DNA from: Mameliella sp. MMSF_3455
Lineage (GTDB): Bacteria; Pseudomonadota; Alphaproteobacteria; Rhodobacterales; Rhodobacteraceae
Reading direction: 5' to 3'
NCBI RefSeq assembly: GCF_030733205.1
Contig: NZ_JASHJL010000006.1
Span: 62,001-126,000, forward strand
Length of the DNA: 64,000 nt
Part shown: positions 43,899 through 52,146 of the stretch, in pieces
How positions within the stretch are numbered: the stretch's first letter is position 1
Layout: every line of letters begins with the position of its first letter
The notes under the pieces: generated by a model
What the model was told of the DNA's origin: nothing
Seen by the model: the letters and a program-made list of their open reading frames with translations, nothing else
Databases searched by the model: none
Program-made: the position numbers and the translations under genes

Positions 43899-44663
43899 AT
43901 GGATCAATCGACAGATGAGGCGTTGGCTGATCAGGCCCGCCTGCGGGCGCGGGATTTCTGGGGCGCGCTGGGGCTGATCGCCCTGTCGCTGTTCTTCTTG
44001 TGGCGCACGCTAGACATCCCCATGGGCGGCAGCAACGGCGTCGGCGTCAACAGCGCCGCTTGGTACACCTCGGCCGCGATCGTGCCTCTGGGCATCTTCG
44101 GCGCGCTTCTTGCCCTCAGCCTGGTACTGCTGGGCATTTCGATCCGCTCCGGCGGGGCCGCGTACGCGCTGAGCGCGGTTGGCATCGGCTGGAACCCGCG
44201 GGAAGTCTGGCGCTTTGTCGCCGTGGCCCTGATGCTGCTGGCTTATATCGCCGGTCTGGTCCCGCGCGTGGATTTCATTCTGTCCTCCGCTCTGCTCATC
44301 ACCGCCCTGATCGCCAGCTTTCACGGTCACGACCGTCCCCGCCCACTGCTGCCGCTGCTGACCGTTGCCGCCGCCGGGGTCTATGCCCTTGTGGCCCACA
44401 TGCCGCGTTCGGAATGGGGGCAGCACGATGACGACTGGGTGGCGCTGGCGCTGCTGGTCGGGTTGACGCTTTGGCACCAATGGACGGGGCACATGGGCCG
44501 TGCGTTGCGTCTGACACCGGTCCTTGCCGTCGGCGTTCCCTTGATCCTGGTCTGTGCAATGGCCTTCGGCTTTCGCCAGAACGTACCGAACCGGGGCGGC
44601 CTGATCTTCGCCAAGATCGAATACACCTACTACGTCCACCTGCGCCCGATCTGGAGATCGTGA
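43899..44663 (+). CDS. tctB: Tripartite tricarboxylate transporter, small membrane subunit
   Basis: A 254-residue membrane protein, somewhat longer than the usual 140-180 residue TctB. Hydrophobic segments lie near residues 22-38, 50-75, 95-115, 120-140, 150-165 and 200-225, and the N-terminus ARDFWGALGLIALSLFFLW is typical. It associates with TctA in the inner membrane. GGGAGG lies seven bases upstream of the ATG. The start of tctA follows the stop by 1 base. Assignment rests on position and membrane pattern as much as on sequence. Confidence 0.85.
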   Translation: MDQSTDEALADQARLRARDFWGALGLIALSLFFLWRTLDIPMGGSNGVGVNSAAWYTSAAIVPLGIFGALLALSLVLLGISIRSGGAAYALSAVGIGWNPREVWRFVAVALMLLAYIAGLVPRVDFILSSALLITALIASFHGHDRPRPLLPLLTVAAAGVYALVAHMPRSEWGQHDDDWVALALLVGLTLWHQWTGHMGRALRLTPVLAVGVPLILVCAMAFGFRQNVPNRGGLIFAKIEYTYYVHLRPIWRS

Positions 44664-44664
44664 A

Positions 44665-46176
44665 TTGGAGTTTCTTTTCGGACAACTGGCGGGCTTTGGC
44701 GCCGCCTTCGCCGCCCTTGTCAGTGACCCCTGGACCTATGCCTACCTGGTGACCTCCGTCTTTCTGGGCATCGCCTTCGGCGCCCTGCCGGGGCTGACCG
44801 CGACACTGGCGGTGACGATCCTGACCGGCTTTTTCGGCGACAAGATCCCGCTGGACTATTCCCTGATCGCACTGTTGGGCGCCTATGTTGGCGCGATCTA
44901 TGGCGGGTCCTACCCGTCGATCCTGCTGAACATCCCGGGCACCGCGGCCAGTGCCGCCACCGCCATGGACGGCTATCCGCTGGCCCGCGAAGGCCGAGGC
45001 GCCGAGGCGCTGGGGCTGACCACCACGGCCAGTTTCCTGGGCACACTCGTGGGCACGCTGGCGCTGCTGATCTTCGTCTGGGTGCTGCTGCTGATTTCCA
45101 AGAACATCGCCAGTCCGGAAAAGGCACTGCTGGCGCTGTTCGGCATCCTGCTGTCCGGCACCCTGATGAGCGAGGACCTCGCCATCAAGGGGTGGATCGC
45201 CGGGCTGATCGGTCTTGCGCTGGCGATGGTGGGCATGGACCCGATCCTGAGCGAGGCGCGCTACACCTTCGGCTGGGCCTACCTCCTGTCGGGCATCGCC
45301 GTCGTGCCTGTGCTGATGGGCGCCTTTGCAATCCCCCAGATCATCGAGGGGATGCGCCACATGGACACCGGCGAGGTTGCCACGCTGACCGGGCGCATCC
45401 TGCCCAACATGACCGCGGTCCGCCGCTACCTGCCGACGATCGGGCGTTCCGGCGTCATCGGCACCGGCGTCGGCGCCCTGCCCGGCGTGGGCGAGGACGT
45501 GGCCGGCTGGGTCAGTTATGGCGTGGGCAAGACCGTCTCTGCCGATGGCGACAAGTTCGGCAAGGGCAGCCTCGAAGGGCTGCTGTCCTCGGAAACCGCC
45601 AACAACGCCTGCATTGGCGGCGCGCTGATCCCGCTGCTGGTGCTGGGCATCCCCGGCTCACCCCCTGCCGCCGCGCTGATGGGCGCGTTCAAGATCAACA
45701 ACGTGATCCCCGGCCCCACCATCGACCCGGACATCATCCTGCGTGTCGTGGCAATCATGGTACTGGCCAGTTTCACCATGTTCGTCATGGGGCTGTTCAC
45801 CGCCCGCGTCTTCATCAGGATCCTGCGCATTCCGCAGACGCTGTTCCTGCCGCTGGTCATGATCCTGACCACCATCGGATCCTTCAGCGTCGGCGGCGGG
45901 TTGAACGATCTCTACCTGATGCTGGGCGTGGGTCTGGTGGCCTATTTGATGAACCTGATGCGCTATCCGATCGCGCCGCTGGTCATCGGCGTGATCCTGG
46001 GCGGCATGTTCGACGAGACCTTCCGCCGGTCGCTGTTGCTGTCGGACGGGGATCTCTCGGTCTTTGTCTCGCGGCCCGGATCGGCCATTCTGCTGACACT
46101 CATCCTTGCCCTGATCCTCGGCCAGTTGCCGGTGGCGAAACGGGCCATGACTCGCCTGAAAGGACGCAACGCCTGA
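44665..46176 (+). CDS. tctA: Tripartite tricarboxylate transporter, large membrane subunit
   Basis: A 503-residue transporter with about twelve membrane helices. The TctA signature loops are GALPGLTATLAVTILTGF near residue 34, and IYGGSYPSILLNIPGTAASA, then TAMDGYPLA near 73-101. A matching second half is GALPGVGEDVAGWVSYGVGK and LGIPGSPPAAALMGAF. It moves the captured acid across the inner membrane using ion gradients. The start codon is TTG, with GGAG eight bases upstream inside the tctB end. The stop overlaps the next ATG by one base. Confidence 0.92.
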   Translation: MEFLFGQLAGFGAAFAALVSDPWTYAYLVTSVFLGIAFGALPGLTATLAVTILTGFFGDKIPLDYSLIALLGAYVGAIYGGSYPSILLNIPGTAASAATAMDGYPLAREGRGAEALGLTTTASFLGTLVGTLALLIFVWVLLLISKNIASPEKALLALFGILLSGTLMSEDLAIKGWIAGLIGLALAMVGMDPILSEARYTFGWAYLLSGIAVVPVLMGAFAIPQIIEGMRHMDTGEVATLTGRILPNMTAVRRYLPTIGRSGVIGTGVGALPGVGEDVAGWVSYGVGKTVSADGDKFGKGSLEGLLSSETANNACIGGALIPLLVLGIPGSPPAAALMGAFKINNVIPGPTIDPDIILRVVAIMVLASFTMFVMGLFTARVFIRILRIPQTLFLPLVMILTTIGSFSVGGGLNDLYLMLGVGLVAYLMNLMRYPIAPLVIGVILGGMFDETFRRSLLLSDGDLSVFVSRPGSAILLTLILALILGQLPVAKRAMTRLKGRNA

Positions 46177-46463
46177 TGTATGCCGTGACCGTGACATTCA
46201 CCTTGCACCCCGGCACGCGGGCAGAATTCCTGCCGCTGATGACAGAGAATGCCCGCCTGTCGCTGGCCAATGAGCCCGGCTGCCTACAATTCGATGTCTG
46301 CTGCAACGATGCGGCCGATGAGGTCTTTCTGTATGAGGTCTACGACAGCGCCGAGGCCTTTGACGTGCATCTGCAAAGTCCGCATTTCAAGTCCTTCGAT
46401 GCCGCCGTTGCCGACATGATCGCCGCCAAGACGGTGCGGACCTACACACAGGTGATCCGATGA
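46176..46463 (+). CDS. ABM-domain (putative quinol monooxygenase) protein
   Basis: A 95-residue single-domain protein of the antibiotic biosynthesis monooxygenase fold: VTVTFTLHPGTRAEFLPLM, ENARLSLANEPGCLQFDV and VYDSAEAFDVHLQSPHF, with the usual final helix. Relatives are dimeric cofactor-free monooxygenases, isomerases or mutarotase-like proteins (YgiN, LsrG). It is fused by one-base overlap to tctA and by ATGA to the lactonase-like gene, so it belongs to the pathway. An isomerase or epimerase role on a sugar acid is as likely as oxygenation. Confidence 0.82.
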   Translation: MYAVTVTFTLHPGTRAEFLPLMTENARLSLANEPGCLQFDVCCNDAADEVFLYEVYDSAEAFDVHLQSPHFKSFDAAVADMIAAKTVRTYTQVIR

Positions 46464-47269
46464 GTGGCTGGGAAATACACGCCGTCAAATACGCCGAGCG
46501 CAACGCGCGAACGCGGGCCGACAGCTTTCTGTTCGACGACAATCACGATGCGCCGCACGCGATGGATTACTACATCTGGGTGCTGCGCCGCGGGGCAGAG
46601 GTGATCGTGGTCGACACTGGCTATGACAGCAAAGAAGGCGCTTCGCGTGGCCGCCCGATCTTGCTGGACCCGCGCGAGGCGCTGAAACCGCTGGGCATCG
46701 CGGCAGAGGACGTCACCCGGATCATCGTCACGCATCTGCATTATGATCACGCGGGCGGGTTGCACCTGTTTCCCAACGCGACCCTTCACATGCAGGCGGC
46801 AGAGATGCAGTACGCTACCGGCCCCTGCATGTGTCACGGCACCCTGCGCGCGCCCTTTACCGCGCCGCATATCTGCGAGGCAGTCACGCGGCTCTATTCC
46901 GGCAAGGTCATCTTTCACGACGGCGACGCCGAGATCGCCGAGGGCGTGACCGTGCATTGCATCGGCGGCCATTCACGCGGCCTGCAATGCGTGCGGGTCC
47001 GGACAGAGGCAGGCTGGATGGTGCTGGCCTCGGACGCCGCGCATTACTATGAAAACGTCTTTGCGCGGAAACCCTTTCCCATCGTTGTTGACCTTCAGAA
47101 CATGCTGGACGGCTTTGACCGGCTGGAGGCTCTTGCCTCGCATCCGCGCCTGATCGTGCCGGGCCATGACCCGCGCGTGCGCCAGTTGTACCCGCAGGGC
47201 GTGGCGCCGCATGTGTTCCGGCTCGACCATGGGCCAAATGGCAACCCGCAAGAGGACGCAAACACATGA
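46460..47269 (+). CDS. Metallo-beta-lactamase-fold hydrolase, N-acyl homoserine lactonase-like
   Basis: A 269-residue metallohydrolase. The dizinc motif is H92-L-H94-Y-D96-H97. Further ligands lie in IGGHSRGLQCV, LASDAAHYYEN and the C-terminal VPGHDPRV, the set seen in AiiA/AttM lactonases. The family opens lactone rings. Sitting between the carboxylate transporter and otnK, it more likely opens a sugar lactone such as a threono- or erythronolactone than a quorum-sensing signal; that is inference. ATGA overlaps join it to the genes on both sides. Confidence 0.85.
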   Translation: MSGWEIHAVKYAERNARTRADSFLFDDNHDAPHAMDYYIWVLRRGAEVIVVDTGYDSKEGASRGRPILLDPREALKPLGIAAEDVTRIIVTHLHYDHAGGLHLFPNATLHMQAAEMQYATGPCMCHGTLRAPFTAPHICEAVTRLYSGKVIFHDGDAEIAEGVTVHCIGGHSRGLQCVRVRTEAGWMVLASDAAHYYENVFARKPFPIVVDLQNMLDGFDRLEALASHPRLIVPGHDPRVRQLYPQGVAPHVFRLDHGPNGNPQEDANT

Positions 47270-48495
47270 AGATCGGTGTCATAGCGGATGATTTTACCGG
47301 CGCGTCCGACATCGCGCTGACCCTCGCCGAAGGCGGCCTGCGCACCACGCAATACAACGGCGTGCCCAAGGGCCGGGCCGACGACCTGCCGGAGGCGGCG
47401 GTGATCTCGCTGAAATCCCGGACTGCCCCGGTACAAGAGGCGGTGGACCAATCCCTGGCCGCCTGCGACTGGCTACGCGAACAGGATGCACAGCAGATCA
47501 TCTTCAAGGTCTGCTCGACCTTCGACAGCACGGACAAGGGCAATATCGGCCCGGTACTGGATGCGCTGGCCGACAGGCTGGGGGCACGTGGGGTCATCGT
47601 CTGCCCCGCCTTCCCGGAAAACGGGCGCAGCGTCTACCAAGGACATCTGTTCGTCACCGATACGTTGCTCAGCGAAAGCAGCATGAAGGACCACCCGCTG
47701 ACACCGATGCGCGACCCCGATCTGCGCCGGGTACTGGCCGCGCAGTCGCGTCATCCCGTGGGCCATGTGCCGATCTCGGCCGTGCTGGCCGGGGCCGAGG
47801 CGGTGCGCGTTGCCCTGCCCGATCACGGTCACGCCATCGTGGACGCGATCCGCGACGCAGACCTGCTGACCATCGGTGCCGCCGCGCGTGGCCTGCCGCT
47901 GCTTTGCGGCGGCTCGGGCATCGCGCTGGGTCTGCCGGCCAATTTCGGCGCCCAGCCCGCGACCCCGGCCTGGCCCGGCGCCACCGGGCCGGGTGTCGTC
48001 CTGTCCGGTTCTTGCAGCCAGGCAACCCGTGCGCAGGTCGCCACCTACGCCGAACAGGCCCCAAGCCGAGAGATCAGCGCCGAGGACGTGCTGGAGGGTC
48101 GGACCGACGCCGAAACCCTCTGCGACTGGGCGCTGGCGCAACGGAGCGCGCCGATGATCTATTCCTCGGCGGACCCGGAAACCGTGGCCGAGGTGCAGGA
48201 ACGACTGGGCCGCGAGCGGGCCGCCAGCGCGCTGGAAGGGCTCTTTGCCGACCTTGCGGCACAGCTGCGGGCGCGCGGCGTGTCGCGGATCGTCGTGGCG
48301 GGCGGCGAAACCTCGGGCGCGGTGGTGCAGGGCCTTGGCGCGGACGCGCTGGACATCGGCCCGCGCCTTGCGGCCGGCGTCCCGGCCCTGCGCATGTCCG
48401 GCAGCGGTCTGGCCCTGGCTCTAAAATCGGGCAATTTCGGCCCGCCGAATTTCTTTGCAGAGGCCCTTGCCCGCATGGAGCAGGCCAATGACTGA
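47266..48495 (+). CDS. otnK: 3-oxo-tetronate kinase
   Basis: A 409-residue four-carbon acid sugar kinase (former DUF1537 family). Hallmarks are VIADDFTGASDIALTLAEGG at the N-terminus, FKVCSTFDSTDKGNIGPVLD, CPAFPENGRSVYQGHLFV and the C-terminal nucleotide-binding VVAGGETSGAVVQGLG. OtnK phosphorylates 3-oxo-tetronate at C4 with ATP in the L-threonate/D-erythronate pathway. It overlaps the lactonase-like gene by 4 bases and otnC by 8 bases. The kinase/decarboxylase pair makes the pathway assignment firm. Confidence 0.92.
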   Translation: MKIGVIADDFTGASDIALTLAEGGLRTTQYNGVPKGRADDLPEAAVISLKSRTAPVQEAVDQSLAACDWLREQDAQQIIFKVCSTFDSTDKGNIGPVLDALADRLGARGVIVCPAFPENGRSVYQGHLFVTDTLLSESSMKDHPLTPMRDPDLRRVLAAQSRHPVGHVPISAVLAGAEAVRVALPDHGHAIVDAIRDADLLTIGAAARGLPLLCGGSGIALGLPANFGAQPATPAWPGATGPGVVLSGSCSQATRAQVATYAEQAPSREISAEDVLEGRTDAETLCDWALAQRSAPMIYSSADPETVAEVQERLGRERAASALEGLFADLAAQLRARGVSRIVVAGGETSGAVVQGLGADALDIGPRLAAGVPALRMSGSGLALALKSGNFGPPNFFAEALARMEQAND

Positions 48496-49120
48496 ACAGG
48501 CCCGGATACGCGAACAGATCTGCCTGTTTGCAAAAAGCATGTTCGACCGGGGCCTGACCTGCGGCTCCTCGGGCAATATCTCTGTCCGGCTGGAGGATGG
48601 CTCGGTCCTTGTCACGCCCACCGGCGTTTCGATGGGCATCCTCGACCCGGCCCGGATCAGCCACCTCGACCCGCAGATGCGGCTGCTGTCGGGCGATGCC
48701 CCCACCAAGGAAACGCCCCTGCATGCCGCGTTTTACGAAACGCGGGCAGGCACTGGTGCGGTAGTGCACCTGCATTCCACACATTCTGTCGCCTTGTCGA
48801 TGCTGCCAGAGACAGACCCAGACGACGTGCTGCCGCCGCTGACCCCCTATTCGATCATGAAACTGGGCAAGGTAAAGCTGTTGCCCGTGTTCCTGCCCGG
48901 TGATCCCGCCATGGGGGACGCGGTGCGCGGCTTGGCGGGCCAACGCTCGGCGGTTTTGTTGGCCAATCACGGGCCGGTCGTGGCCGGCAAGGACCTGGGC
49001 GCCGCTGTCTACGCGATGGAGGAACTGGAAGAGACCGCCAAGCTGGCGCTGCTGACACGGGGCCTGTCCCCCCGGATGCTGCCGCCCGAAATGATCGGGA
49101 GGCTGCGGGACAAGGGATAG
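48488..49120 (+). CDS. otnC: 3-oxo-tetronate 4-phosphate decarboxylase (class II aldolase family)
   Basis: A 210-residue class II aldolase/adducin protein. The phosphate-binding TCGSSGNISVRL, the acidic KETPLHAAFYETRAG, the zinc histidines in VVHLHSTHSVALS and the third in LLANHGPVVAG are present. OtnC decarboxylates 3-oxo-tetronate 4-phosphate to dihydroxyacetone phosphate, which enters central metabolism. It is the last gene of the tctCBA-ABM-lactonase-otnK operon and converges with a ParE-type toxin gene. The start at 48488 fits the family N-terminus. Confidence 0.92.
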   Translation: MTEQARIREQICLFAKSMFDRGLTCGSSGNISVRLEDGSVLVTPTGVSMGILDPARISHLDPQMRLLSGDAPTKETPLHAAFYETRAGTGAVVHLHSTHSVALSMLPETDPDDVLPPLTPYSIMKLGKVKLLPVFLPGDPAMGDAVRGLAGQRSAVLLANHGPVVAGKDLGAAVYAMEELEETAKLALLTRGLSPRMLPPEMIGRLRDKG

Positions 49121-49125
49121 GCCGG

Positions 49126-49476
49126 TCAGCCCTGGCCGAGCAGCCTCAACAGGATGCGCGCGTCGTGATCCTGCCCTCCGAAGAACACCGCCAGCACGCG
49201 CAGGATCCGCCGATCGTCATCGACATCAAAGTAATAGACCGCGCGCCCCTTGGTGACGTTGCGGATCCCGTCGCCCAGATGCGGTCTCAAGGTGCCCTGA
49301 TGGGGTACGCGGCCAAGCCCCGCCATGTCGGCCTCGATTTGGTTCAGGCGTTCTTCGGCTCGCGCGAATGCGGTTGCCGTGTCATCGCCAAAGGCCTCGG
49401 CGGCGGCGACGAGGAAATCGAATATCAGGTCGAGATCGACAGCAACATCCGCCGCGCGCAGGACCTTATAGGCCAC
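49126..49476 (-). CDS. ParE/RelE-family toxin
   Basis: A 116-residue protein of the ParE/RelE toxin fold. It has YKVLRAADVAVDLDLIFDFL at the N-terminus, RLNQIEADMAGLG in the middle, and the C-terminal strands AVYYFDVDDDRRILRVLAVFF, then GGQDHDARILLRL. Toxins of this fold inhibit gyrase (ParE) or cut mRNA (RelE). It overlaps its antitoxin gene by 11 bases, the usual arrangement. It is slightly longer than typical ParE (about 95-105). Mechanism cannot be decided. Confidence 0.85.
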   Translation of the reverse strand: MAYKVLRAADVAVDLDLIFDFLVAAAEAFGDDTATAFARAEERLNQIEADMAGLGRVPHQGTLRPHLGDGIRNVTKGRAVYYFDVDDDRRILRVLAVFFGGQDHDARILLRLLGQG

Positions 49477-49723
49477 GGTCCGCCCGCTTGCGCGCGATCA
49501 TCTCGGCCGTGCCTTGCCGCCCCTCGTCCAACGACACGAAGGGCCCAGCACGGCGCCGATCCAACACTTCGCGCAGCGCATCGGTGGTCCGGGATTGCTC
49601 TCGCAACAACTCCAGCCCCTGCTGAAGAACCGCGCTCAGGCTGGAATAGCGCCCCTGCGCCACCAGTTCGCGGGCATAGGCCTCTTGGGATTCGGTCAGG
49701 GAAATCGATGCTTTCACGCTCAT
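49466..49723 (-). CDS. ParD-type antitoxin
   Basis: An 85-residue antitoxin. The N-terminal ribbon-helix-helix (SVKASISLTESQEAYARELV, YSSLSAVLQQGLELLRE) binds DNA; the C-terminal part from about residue 50 is polar and would wrap the toxin. It precedes and overlaps the toxin gene, so it should be made first. It probably represses its own promoter in the 80-base gap toward the GntR gene. Confidence 0.85.
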   Translation of the reverse strand: MSVKASISLTESQEAYARELVAQGRYSSLSAVLQQGLELLREQSRTTDALREVLDRRRAGPFVSLDEGRQGTAEMIARKRADRGL

Positions 49724-49803
49724 GTCGGCTCCACCGGGATGCTACCCAGTAGTATCTGGCCTGCCCACCCGCCTTGTCAACGCGCGTCCCGCAAAGGTGA
49801 TCG

Positions 49804-50517
49804 TCAGATCACCAGCGATTGCAGGGCCCGGTCCCGCGCGCTGGCCAGGTGCTGCTCCAGCGCCTCTGCCGCCCCGGCTGCGTCCCCCTCGGCCAGCCGG
49901 TCCAGGATCGTCATGTGCTCATCCAGCGCCGGGCCGGTTTCCAAAAGGCTCTGTGGCAGGTTCAGCCGCGCCAGCAGCATGATCGTCTCGTTGCGGCGGT
50001 GCACCTCGGAGATCAGGTCGTTGCCAAGCGCGGCGACGATTTCGCGGTGCAGCGAATGGTCGGTCTCGATACGCCGCACTGTGTGATCCGGCCCGGTCAC
50101 CCGCTGCCGCTGCTCCTCGATCAGGGCGAGTGTCTCTTCCTGAAAGCGGGCGATCTCTGCCGGGTCGACCTTGCGCGCGAAGGCGTGGATGGCCTTCAGC
50201 TCGATCATCATCCGCAACTCGTAGGATTCGGCCACCTCCTTGTGCGTGACCTCGTGGAATTCGACCCCGCGCTTGGGGATCAGCCGCACGATGTTTTCCG
50301 CCTCCAGCCATTTCAGCGCCTCGCGAATCGACGAGAGGCTGCATCCCGTGGTCCGGGCGATCTCGCGCTGGCTGATCAGCCGCCCGGTGCGCAGCTGCCG
50401 CGTCATCAGGGCAGAGATGATCTGCTCATAGGCCTCCTGACGCAGGCTGCCGCCGCTTTCCTCTTCGGTCGAAACCTCTGCCCGGTCAGGGCTGTCGGGC
50501 GTCATCTGTTCGGTCAT
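49804..50517 (-). CDS. GntR-family (FCD) transcriptional regulator of the sugar-acid island
   Basis: A 237-residue regulator. Winged helix at about 25-90 (EAYEQIISALMTRQLRTGRL, ISQREIARTTGCSLSSIREA) and FCD domain from about 95 with ETDHSLHREIVAAL and LDEHMTILDRLAEGD. It diverges from the UxaA-like/aldolase/ABC operon that begins at 50672, with a 12-base palindrome in between, so it most likely controls that operon in response to a sugar acid or 2-keto-3-deoxy acid. The ATG at 50517 is chosen; a longer frame to 50751 crosses the divergent promoter. Confidence 0.9.
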   Translation of the reverse strand: MTEQMTPDSPDRAEVSTEEESGGSLRQEAYEQIISALMTRQLRTGRLISQREIARTTGCSLSSIREALKWLEAENIVRLIPKRGVEFHEVTHKEVAESYELRMMIELKAIHAFARKVDPAEIARFQEETLALIEEQRQRVTGPDHTVRRIETDHSLHREIVAALGNDLISEVHRRNETIMLLARLNLPQSLLETGPALDEHMTILDRLAEGDAAGAAEALEQHLASARDRALQSLVI

Positions 50518-50622
50518 CTGGTGTTCCCGCTGTGGCAGCGCGCAGGGTCGCGTGCGTGAAATTCTTGTCCGACCATATTGACGGAAAGCGGCGAATATGA
50601 AAAGTCTCAATTCAGCGCTTAT

Positions 50623-50634
50623 CTGAGCGCTCAG
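50623..50634. promoter_or_regulatory. Palindromic candidate operator in the GntR/UxaA divergent region
   Basis: CTGAGCGCTCAG is a perfect 12-base palindrome 38 bases before the 50672 start. An additional AGCGCT copy (50614-50619) lies 8 bases upstream. Its position between the regulator and its likely target operon supports an operator role. Confidence 0.45.
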
Positions 50635-50671
50635 TTGAAACGTTAGAAAAATCAAGCTCGGAAGACCGCCC

Positions 50672-51853
50672 ATGATCCGCCCCGCAACCTCGCAGAACGG
50701 CCCCCTTTTCAAGGGCTTTGGCGGTGCCGGTCGTCGGCTGGGCAGTCGCAATCACCTGTTGGTGCTGAACGCCACCGGCCTGACCGAACAGATCGCCCGC
50801 CGCATCGCCGCCGCCCTGCCTGGCGCGGTCTTTGCCTCATATCCCTATGGCATGGGCGTCGTCGGCGCCGATGCCGATGCCGCCCGCCGCGCCCTGGCCG
50901 GGCTGGCCACACATCCCAACGCCGGCGCCGTTCTGGTGATCAGCGCGGACCGGTCGCGGCTGGAAGAGATCACCGCCCGGCTGGACGAGACACCCACCCC
51001 CTACGAGGCCTATGCCTTTGACGATGTGGCACATGACGCCCTCCGCCTGACCGCTCTGGGCATCGAGGCGGGCGCGCGGTTGCGCCACGCCGCCTCCCGA
51101 CGGGAACGCCACTATGCCGCGATGAGCGATCTCGTCGTGGCGCTGCAATGCGGCCTGTCCGACCCGACCTCCGGCATAGCCGCCAACCCGCTGATCGGCC
51201 ATGTCGCCGACCGTGTCATCGACTCCGGCGGGACAGTCATCATGGGCGAGACGCTGGAATGGCTGGGAGTCGAGGATCAACTGGCCGCCCGGGCCCGCAC
51301 CCCCGACATCGCCAACCGGATCGAACAGGCCGTCACGCGGCGCGAGGCGCTGGCCGTGGCCAACGGCATCGACCTGGCCGGGATCAACCCCAACCGCCGC
51401 AACATCGAGGAAGGCCTGACCACGATCGAGGAAAAGGCCTCTGGCTCTGCCGCGAAATCGGGCCGCCATCCGGTCGAGGGCGTGCTGGACTACGCGCAGG
51501 CCCCCACCCATCCCGGCCTGTGGCTGATGGACGGGGCCAGCTATACGCCCGAATCCCTGACCGGGCTGATCGCGGCGGGCGCGCAGGTGGCGCTGTTCTC
51601 TACCGGCAGCGGCAACAGCTATGCCAGCGCGCTTTGCCCCACGATCAAGATCTCGGCCAATGCCGGGACGGTCGCCGCCCTGCCCGCCCAGATCGATTTC
51701 GACGCCTCGGCCCTGATGGACGGCGGCGATGCCGACACCCTTGCCGATGCCCTGCTGTCCGAGCTGATCGCAACCGTCAACGGCGCGCTCACCTGGGCAG
51801 AGGTCACGGGCGAAGGAAACGAAGTCATCAGCCGATACGGAGAGGCCCTATGA
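50672..51853 (+). CDS. UxaA-family (altronate/galactarate-type) dehydratase, large domain
   Basis: A 393-residue protein matching the C-terminal catalytic domain of UxaA/GarD dehydratases: GSRNHLLVLNATGLTEQIA, LQCGLSDPTSGIAANPLIGH, SGGTVIMGETLEWLG and KISANAGTVA. These enzymes remove water from aldonic or aldaric acids to give 2-keto-3-deoxy products. The usual Cys-containing HGCGC-like loop near residue 60 is replaced by YGMGVVG, so iron coordination may differ. Its start overlaps no gene; its stop overlaps the small SAF-domain gene by 4 bases. The two genes are a split UxaA. Confidence 0.85.
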   Translation: MIRPATSQNGPLFKGFGGAGRRLGSRNHLLVLNATGLTEQIARRIAAALPGAVFASYPYGMGVVGADADAARRALAGLATHPNAGAVLVISADRSRLEEITARLDETPTPYEAYAFDDVAHDALRLTALGIEAGARLRHAASRRERHYAAMSDLVVALQCGLSDPTSGIAANPLIGHVADRVIDSGGTVIMGETLEWLGVEDQLAARARTPDIANRIEQAVTRREALAVANGIDLAGINPNRRNIEEGLTTIEEKASGSAAKSGRHPVEGVLDYAQAPTHPGLWLMDGASYTPESLTGLIAAGAQVALFSTGSGNSYASALCPTIKISANAGTVAALPAQIDFDASALMDGGDADTLADALLSELIATVNGALTWAEVTGEGNEVISRYGEAL

Positions 51854-52146
51854 CCAATGCGCTGTGCCTGCGCGAGGGCGACGACGTGGCCAATGTCCTG
51901 GCCCCGGTTAGCGCGGGCGATGCCCTGCGCGTGCTGCCCGACAGCACGCCCCTGACCGCCACTGGCGACCTGCCGCAATACCACAAGATCGCCCTGCGCC
52001 CCCTGCCCAAGGGACACCGGGTCCGGCGCGGCGGCATCGTCATCGGCATCACCACCGAAGACATCAACACAGGCGCGCATGTGCATGTGCACAACCTGCG
52101 CTCGCTGCGCGCCCGACCCGCCCGGACAGAGAAGGAAACCGCCTGA
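51850..52146 (+). CDS. UxaA-family dehydratase, small SAF domain
   Basis: A 98-residue protein equal to the N-terminal SAF domain of altronate dehydratase: LREGDDVANVLAPVSAGDAL, YHKIALRPLPKGHRVRRGG and the end GAHVHVHNLRS, which is the typical exit of this domain. In single-chain UxaA it comes first; here it is a separate gene placed after the large domain. It probably completes the active site of the large subunit. Overlaps join it to both neighbours (4 bases and 1 base). Confidence 0.88.
   Translation: MTNALCLREGDDVANVLAPVSAGDALRVLPDSTPLTATGDLPQYHKIALRPLPKGHRVRRGGIVIGITTEDINTGAHVHVHNLRSLRARPARTEKETA

Noticed and set aside
46460-47269. Quorum-quenching AHL lactonase
   Set aside because: The fold and metal motif fit, but the operon context (carboxylate transporter, otnK, otnC) points to a sugar lactone. 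AHL activity is left open, not claimed.
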